This document shows, in pieces, positions 30,363-35,267 of a stretch of DNA of 35,267 nt. The DNA is taken from positions 1 to 35,267 of the forward strand of contig CAMEDD010000029.1 in the NCBI GenBank assembly GCA_945913285.1. The letters are read 5' to 3'. The stretch is from Candidatus Sulfopaludibacter sp. SbA3. Its GTDB lineage: Bacteria > Pseudomonadota > Alphaproteobacteria > Caulobacterales > Hyphomonadaceae. Numbering within the stretch: position 1 is the first letter of the stretch; the number at the start of each line of letters is the position of its first letter. The notes beneath the pieces were generated by a model that was given only the letters and a program-made list of their open reading frames with translations, was not told where the DNA came from and did no database searches. The position numbers and the translations under genes are program-made.

Positions 30363-33209
30363 ATGACCGCCTCGCCGCCCCCCCCGCCCAGCCTCCAAAG
30401 CTCTGCCCACCGGACCCCGGCCTCGCGCCGCCCGGGCCGCTGGCGCATTGCCGATATCATCGACGGGCGCGCCCTGCGGGTGAAGTTGACGGCGGCGGCG
30501 CTGGACAATATTTCGAACCCCTCGGCAGCCCGCAAGACCGCGCTCAACCTGCTGCACGGCGCGATGTTCCGCGGCCGGCTGATTGCCCAGGAACGGTTGC
30601 AGCAGGGCGCCGACGGGCTCGACACCGCAAGGCTGCTGGCGGCTGTGCAGGACGAAGTCATCCACGCGCTCTATGATTTCACGGTCACGCACGTCCACCG
30701 CGCCTCGAACCCCACGGCGGCCGAGCGCCTCGCGATTGTGGCGACCGGCGGATATGGCCGCGGCGTCATGGCGCCGTCCTCGGATACGGACCTTCTCTTC
30801 TTGCGCGCCTACAAGGCCAGTCCGCATACGGAAAGCGTGATCGAATACATGCTCTATGCCATCTGGGACATGGGCCTCAAGGTAGGCAACGCCTTCCGTA
30901 CACCGATCGAGTGCGTGAAGCTCGCCCAGGACGATGTGACCATCAAGACCAGCATGCTGGACGCGCGTTTCATTTGCGGCGATGAGGCCCTGGCGAGCGA
31001 GATGACCGCGCTGTTCGACCGCGAGGCCGTGAAGGGCAAGGATGCCAAGTTCATCGCCGACAAGCTCGCCGAGCGCGATGCCCGCCATGCCCGCACGGGC
31101 GATGCACGCTATGTGGTCGAGCCGAACCTCAAGGAAGGCAAGGGCGGACTACGCGACCTGCAGACGCTCTACTGGATCGTCAAGCATATGTATGGCGGTG
31201 ACCGGCTGGAAGATGTGATGCGCGCCGGCCCGTTCACGGAGCATGAATACGCGGTGTTCATCCGCGCCAGCCGGTTCCTCTGGACCGTGCGCTGCCATAT
31301 CCACTTTGTCACCGGCCGCGCTGAAGACCGCCTGAGTTTTGACCTGCAGCCCGAGATTGCCGCCCGCATGGGTTACCGTGATCGCGAGGGGCAACAGGGC
31401 GTCGAGCGTTTCATGAAGCGCTATTTCCTCGTTGCGAAGGATGTCGGCGGGCTGACGCGCATCCTCGCCGCCAAGCTCGAAGCCGAGCACAAGAAGAAGC
31501 CGGAGGGCCTGCGCCGGTTCCTGCCTGTCCGCCCGCCGCAGCCGCTGCCGGAATCGGGCTTCATGATCGAGACCGGCCGCATCAGCATTACCGATGACAG
31601 CGTGATGGCCAGCGATGCGCTGAACACGCTCCGTCTGTTCACCATCGCCCGGCGCGAAGGCAAGGATATCCATCCTGCGGCCCTGACGGCGCTGACGCGC
31701 AATCTCCGCACCCTGACGGACGCCGTGCGCGAGACGCCGGAAGCGCAAAGCCTGATCCTCGACTCGATCCTCGGCGGCACAGATCCTGGCCTGACGCTCC
31801 GGCGCATGAACGAGGCCGGCGTGCTGGGCCGCGCGATCCCGGAATTCGGCACGATCGTGGCCCAGACGCAGTTCAACATGTATCATCACTATACGGTCGA
31901 TGAGCACACGATCCGCGCCGTCGAGACGATTGCCGACCTGGAACATGGCCGCGGCAACATCGCGCCGCTCGCGCATGAACTGTTCAGCCAGCTCGAGAAC
32001 CGCCGTGCGCTCTATCTCGCCATGCTGCTGCACGATACCGGCAAGGGCAAAGGTGACCAGCAGCTGGCCGGTATGGTCACGTCCCGCCGCGCCTGCCAGC
32101 GTCTCGGCCTGCCAGATGAGGAAACCGATCTCGTCGTCTGGCTGGTAGGCCATCACCTCGAGATGAGCGAGACGGCGCAAAAGCGCGACATCTCGGATCC
32201 GCGCACCGTCGTGAAGTTTGCGCGCCTCGTCGGCTCGTTGGAACGCCTGCGCTTGCTCTACATTCTCACGGTTGCCGATATCAAGGCGGTCGGCCCGGCG
32301 GTCTGGAATGCCTGGAAGGGCCAGCTGCTCGCCGATCTCTACCACAACACGGCGGCCGCCTTGCGCGGCGGGCGGACGGACGAGGCGGGGGTTCAGGGCG
32401 AACTTGAACGCCGCGCCGAGAATCGCCGCGCCGCGCTTGTGGACCGGCTCGGCGCGCTGCCGCCGTTGCTGCTGGAACTCGAGACTGCGTACTGGACGGG
32501 CTTCGACGAAAGCGACATCGCCTGGCATGCCGGCGCGCTCGCGAAGGGCGGCGATGTCGTCACCGCGCGCATTGCGCCGGAAGCGGGCGCGGTGGCGCTG
32601 CTCATCTCAGGCAAGGACCGTCCTGGCCTTTTCGCAGATCTCGCCGGCACGCTGGCCCGGCTCGGCGCCAACATTGTCGCCGCGCAGGTGTTCACCTCAC
32701 GCGGCGGGCGCATCGTGGACGTGTTCATGCTGCAGGATGTTCGGGGCCTGCCATTCGGTGAGGGCGATGCGCAGCGCCTTGCCGCGCTCGAAAAGGCGAT
32801 CCGCGCGGCGCTGGAAGGAAACCCCGCCAAGGGCGGCTTCAAGTCCCGCACCAGCCGGCGCGAGGCAGCCTTCCTCGTCCAGCCATCCGTGCAGATCCAT
32901 GACGACATCTCCGCCGACTGCACCGTGATCGACCTTGCCGCCCGCGACCGGCCCGGCCTGCTGCATGAAGTCGCCGAAGTTCTGGCCGATCTGAAATTGT
33001 CGATCCACTCGGCGCATGTCGGCTCTTATGGCGAACGGGTGTTCGACGCCTTCTATGTCCAATCCGGCACATCCGCGGGGCACCTGACGCAGGACCGCAA
33101 GGAAGTCGTCAAGGAACGGCTGATGGCGGTGCTGTCTGCCGAGGAGCCGGACGGCCCGCAAACCCCGGCAAGGAAGCTCAAACGCTCCCGCGCCGTGGAC
33201 AGCTTCTGA
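30363..33209 (+). CDS. glnD: Bifunctional PII uridylyltransferase / uridylyl-removing enzyme
   Basis: The 948-residue cytoplasmic enzyme senses glutamine and adds or removes UMP on PII proteins (GlnB/GlnK), setting nitrogen regulation. The nucleotidyltransferase domain has GGYGRGVMAPSSDTDLLFL (about 129-147), with the two catalytic aspartates in DTD. A GlnD helical segment follows (EPNLKEGKGGLRDLQTLYWI). The HD hydrolase domain has YHHYTVDEHT (about 506-515) and LLHDTGKGKGDQ (about 555-566). Two ACT domains begin near 740 and 855 (ISGKDRPGLFADLAGTLARLG and AARDRPGLLHEVAEVLADL) and bind glutamine. All activities look intact. murJ follows after 22 nt. Confidence 0.97.
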   Translation: MTASPPPPPSLQSSAHRTPASRRPGRWRIADIIDGRALRVKLTAAALDNISNPSAARKTALNLLHGAMFRGRLIAQERLQQGADGLDTARLLAAVQDEVIHALYDFTVTHVHRASNPTAAERLAIVATGGYGRGVMAPSSDTDLLFLRAYKASPHTESVIEYMLYAIWDMGLKVGNAFRTPIECVKLAQDDVTIKTSMLDARFICGDEALASEMTALFDREAVKGKDAKFIADKLAERDARHARTGDARYVVEPNLKEGKGGLRDLQTLYWIVKHMYGGDRLEDVMRAGPFTEHEYAVFIRASRFLWTVRCHIHFVTGRAEDRLSFDLQPEIAARMGYRDREGQQGVERFMKRYFLVAKDVGGLTRILAAKLEAEHKKKPEGLRRFLPVRPPQPLPESGFMIETGRISITDDSVMASDALNTLRLFTIARREGKDIHPAALTALTRNLRTLTDAVRETPEAQSLILDSILGGTDPGLTLRRMNEAGVLGRAIPEFGTIVAQTQFNMYHHYTVDEHTIRAVETIADLEHGRGNIAPLAHELFSQLENRRALYLAMLLHDTGKGKGDQQLAGMVTSRRACQRLGLPDEETDLVVWLVGHHLEMSETAQKRDISDPRTVVKFARLVGSLERLRLLYILTVADIKAVGPAVWNAWKGQLLADLYHNTAAALRGGRTDEAGVQGELERRAENRRAALVDRLGALPPLLLELETAYWTGFDESDIAWHAGALAKGGDVVTARIAPEAGAVALLISGKDRPGLFADLAGTLARLGANIVAAQVFTSRGGRIVDVFMLQDVRGLPFGEGDAQRLAALEKAIRAALEGNPAKGGFKSRTSRREAAFLVQPSVQIHDDISADCTVIDLAARDRPGLLHEVAEVLADLKLSIHSAHVGSYGERVFDAFYVQSGTSAGHLTQDRKEVVKERLMAVLSAEEPDGPQTPARKLKRSRAVDSF

Positions 33210-33231
33210 AAATTCGGGAAAAGCGGACACC

Positions 33232-34788
33232 ATGAGCCTTGTTCGCAACACTGCCGTCCAGGCGTCCCTGACATTTCTGAGCCGGATGCTCGGCTTTGCC
33301 CGTGATGTCATCCTCGCTGCCAAGATCGGCGCCGGGCCGGTCGGCGATGCCTGGGTCACGGCCCAGCAGCTTCCGAATCTCTTCCGGCGTATCTTCGCGG
33401 AAGGCGCCTTCTCCTCCGCCTTCGTGCCGACTTATGCCCGCACGCTTGAAGCCGAAGGGCCGGAAGCCGCACGCGCGGTGGCGGACGACGCGATGAAAGT
33501 CCTGTTTGCCGCGACCGCGGCGCTGACGATCCTCGCGCAGGTCTTTATGCCCATCGCGCTGATGGCGCTGCATTCGGGGCAGGCGGACGACGCGGAAAAC
33601 TACGGCCTCGCCGTTCTGCTCACGCGCATCACGATGCCCTACCTCACGTTCATGGCGATCGCGGCGCTGCTGTCGGGCGTGCTGAACACTTACGAGCGGT
33701 TCATTCTTTCGGCGGGCGTTCCCACCCTGCTCAATCTCTGTCTCATTCCGGCAGGCCTCCTCGGCACAACCCCGCAGGAGACAGCCCTCTATGCCGCCAT
33801 CGCGATCTTCATCGCCGGCTTCCTTCAGGCCGCTGCCCTGTGGTGGGGCGTCTCGCGCCAGAAGGTAAAGCTTGGTCTGATCGGTTGGCCGCGCCTCACG
33901 CCGGCTGTGAAGAAGGTCCTGCTGCTCGCCGTGCCCGGCACGATCGCCGCCTCGGGCACGCAGATCAACATTCTCGTGAGCCAGTCGCTCGCGAGTTACG
34001 AAGACGGCGCCAAGAGCTGGCTCTACGCCGCTGACCGGCTCTACCAGCTCCCGCTGGGCCTCGTCGGGGTGGCGGTCGGCGTCGCCATCCTGCCGCGCCT
34101 CAGCCGGGCGGCCCGGGCCGATGACACGGCCGCCGGGGCGCGGACGATCGATGAAGGTCTCGGCCTTGCAATGGCGCTGACCTTTCCGGCTGCAGCGGCC
34201 TTGATGGCGGCGCCGGTCTTCCTGATTGACGCTTTTTTCGTTCGCGGTGCTTTTCTGCCGTCTGACGCTGCGGCGGCCGGCGCCGCCCTGTTCCACTTCG
34301 CCTGGGGCGTTCCCGCTTTCGTACTGATCAAGGTTCTCGCCCCGCCTTACTTCGCACGCGAGGATACCAAGACGCCGATGCGCTTTGCGCTCATTTCAGT
34401 CGTCGTGAACACGCTTCTCGGCGCCGGGCTTTTCTTCTGGCTCAAGCAATCCGGCCAGCCGGGCTTTCCCGGTGTCGCCATGGCGACCAGCGCGGCGGCT
34501 TGGGTGAATGCCGGCCTCCTGGCGCTGACCCTCGCGCGACGCGGCTGGTATCGGCCGGGCCCGCGTCTCGTGTCCGGCCTCGTGCGTGCCGCGCTCGCCT
34601 CGCTCATCCTGACGGCCGCGATCTGGTTGATGCTCTGGCAACTCCCCGCCATCCAGACGGCCCTTTTCGGCTCCAAAGCGATCGCGGCCGCCGTCATCGT
34701 GCTCGCCGGGACGTTCATCTACGCCGTGGCCGCCCTGCTCACCGGCGCGCTCAGGCTGAGCGACGTCCGGCAGGCTTTGCGGCGCTGA
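33232..34788 (+). CDS. murJ: Lipid II flippase MurJ
   Basis: The 518-residue inner-membrane protein flips the peptidoglycan precursor lipid II to the periplasmic side. It has about 14 hydrophobic segments and clear MurJ motifs: TFLSRMLGFARDVILAAKIG (about 14-33), DAWVTAQQLPNLFRRIFAEG with FSSAFVPTYA after it, and YAADRLYQLPLGLVGVAVGV (about 264-283), whose Asp-Arg and Pro are family hallmarks. The arginine-rich central cavity residues cannot all be placed by eye. The order glnD-murJ-trpS is typical for alphaproteobacteria, and the three genes are spaced by 22 and 25 nt, so they are likely co-transcribed. Confidence 0.96.
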   Translation: MSLVRNTAVQASLTFLSRMLGFARDVILAAKIGAGPVGDAWVTAQQLPNLFRRIFAEGAFSSAFVPTYARTLEAEGPEAARAVADDAMKVLFAATAALTILAQVFMPIALMALHSGQADDAENYGLAVLLTRITMPYLTFMAIAALLSGVLNTYERFILSAGVPTLLNLCLIPAGLLGTTPQETALYAAIAIFIAGFLQAAALWWGVSRQKVKLGLIGWPRLTPAVKKVLLLAVPGTIAASGTQINILVSQSLASYEDGAKSWLYAADRLYQLPLGLVGVAVGVAILPRLSRAARADDTAAGARTIDEGLGLAMALTFPAAAALMAAPVFLIDAFFVRGAFLPSDAAAAGAALFHFAWGVPAFVLIKVLAPPYFAREDTKTPMRFALISVVVNTLLGAGLFFWLKQSGQPGFPGVAMATSAAAWVNAGLLALTLARRGWYRPGPRLVSGLVRAALASLILTAAIWLMLWQLPAIQTALFGSKAIAAAVIVLAGTFIYAVAALLTGALRLSDVRQALRR

Positions 34789-34813
34789 TCAAAAAGGCTA
34801 AACGCCCCGGACC

Positions 34814-35267
34814 ATGACTGACACGCCCCCCGCCTATACCGGCCCGAAACGGGTATTCTCCGGCATCCAGCCGACGGGAAACCTGCACCTTGGAAACTAT
34901 CTCGGCGCCCTGAAAAAGTTCGCCGACCTGCAGGCCGAGGGCCATGACTGCATCTTCTGCGTCGTGGACCTGCACGCTATCACGATGCCCGTCGAGCCCG
35001 GCGCGCTGATCGACCAGACCCGCCAGATCGCCGCCGCCTTCATGGCCGCCGGTGTGGACCCGGCCAAGTCGGTCATCTTCGCGCAGTCCTCTGTGCTCGC
35101 GCATGTCGAGCTTGCCTGGATCTTCAACTGCGTCGCCCGCATGGGCTGGGTCGAGCGGATGACCCAGTTCAAGGACAAGGCTGGTAAGGACGCCGAGCGC
35201 GCCTCGGTCGGCCTGTTTACCTATCCGGTGCTCCAGGCCGCCGACATTCTGGCTTACAAAGCCACGC
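34814..35267 (+). CDS. trpS: Tryptophanyl-tRNA synthetase, N-terminal part (runs off the window)
   Basis: The visible 151 codons encode the catalytic Rossmann fold of a class I synthetase that charges tRNA(Trp) with tryptophan. The opening [20 protein letters not shown] contains the HIGH-type motif HLGN (25-28). [29 protein letters not shown], and [15 protein letters not shown], which carries tryptophan-pocket residues, follow in the expected order. The KMSKS motif would lie beyond the edge. There is no obvious Shine-Dalgarno before the ATG; a TAAACG box lies 9 nt upstream, but read-through from murJ seems more likely. Confidence 0.95.
   Translation, partial: MTDTPPAYTGPKRVFSGIQPTGNLHLGNYLGALKKFADLQAEGHDCIFCVVDLHAITMPVEPGALIDQTRQIAAAFMAAGVDPAKSVIFAQSSVLAHVELAWIFNCVARMGWVERMTQFKDKAGKDAERASVGLFTYPVLQAADILAYKAT

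Noticed and set aside
31149..32528. 459-codon minus-strand frame over glnD
   Set aside because: Antisense to the intact HD and linker domains of glnD; no motif.
33178..34296. 372-codon minus-strand frame over murJ
   Set aside because: Arg/Gly/Glu-rich antisense to a multi-helix membrane gene.

Overview
The window is high-GC, densely coded chromosomal DNA from an alphaproteobacterium. Several independent signs support this: a CckA-type hybrid kinase (19291-21876), the flagellar regulator FlbT (11965-12345), a DksA with a single zinc-finger cysteine, the order glnD-murJ-trpS, the neighbourhood rmuC-def-fmt-truA, and a CtrA-like TTAA-N7-TTAA box in front of a fliM-like gene. The set fits Caulobacterales, most likely Hyphomonadaceae. 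That placement is inferred from gene content and was not tested by a search.

Region 1-1480 is accessory. It holds the 5' end of an IS1182-type transposase, a TMEM175/DUF1211 channel gene cut by an in-frame TGA, and an orphan lipoprotein, in DNA that is visibly less GC-rich than what follows. Region 1493-10513 carries gmhB and an MFS exporter (minus strand), a GNAT enzyme, a small CBU_0592-like membrane protein, a P-loop kinase, a lemA-DUF2207 operon, a crotonase-family enzyme, a CoxE-like VWA protein and a secreted protein of unknown function. A REP-like palindrome lies before moxR (10675-11556), the likely partner of the VWA protein.

Region 11965-21876 mixes flagellar and cell-cycle genes (flbT, fliM-like, cckA) with marC, dksA, a two-TM protein of unknown function and a yceI-DUF885 lipoprotein pair. 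Region 21873-35267 is mostly housekeeping: an alpha/beta hydrolase, a nitronate monooxygenase, rmuC, peptide deformylase, fmt, a GNAT enzyme, SemiSWEET, truA, an acyl-CoA dehydrogenase, an EthD protein, glnD, murJ and the start of trpS.

Two genome-scale habits stand out. First, convergent neighbours are packed stop-to-stop: six of seven pairs have 6 nt or less between them, and three of these share overlapping stop codons as TTAG or CTAA, so there is no room for an intrinsic terminator. Second, several genes lack a Shine-Dalgarno and instead have a -35/-10 pair ending about 6 nt before the ATG, which predicts leaderless mRNAs (def is the clearest). I found no CRISPR array, rRNA, tRNA, prophage or recognisable defence island. 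I see no large undescribed system; the most unusual items are the interrupted TMEM175 gene, the leaderless promoter set, the CtrA site and the moxR/VWA locus split by an unknown secreted protein.
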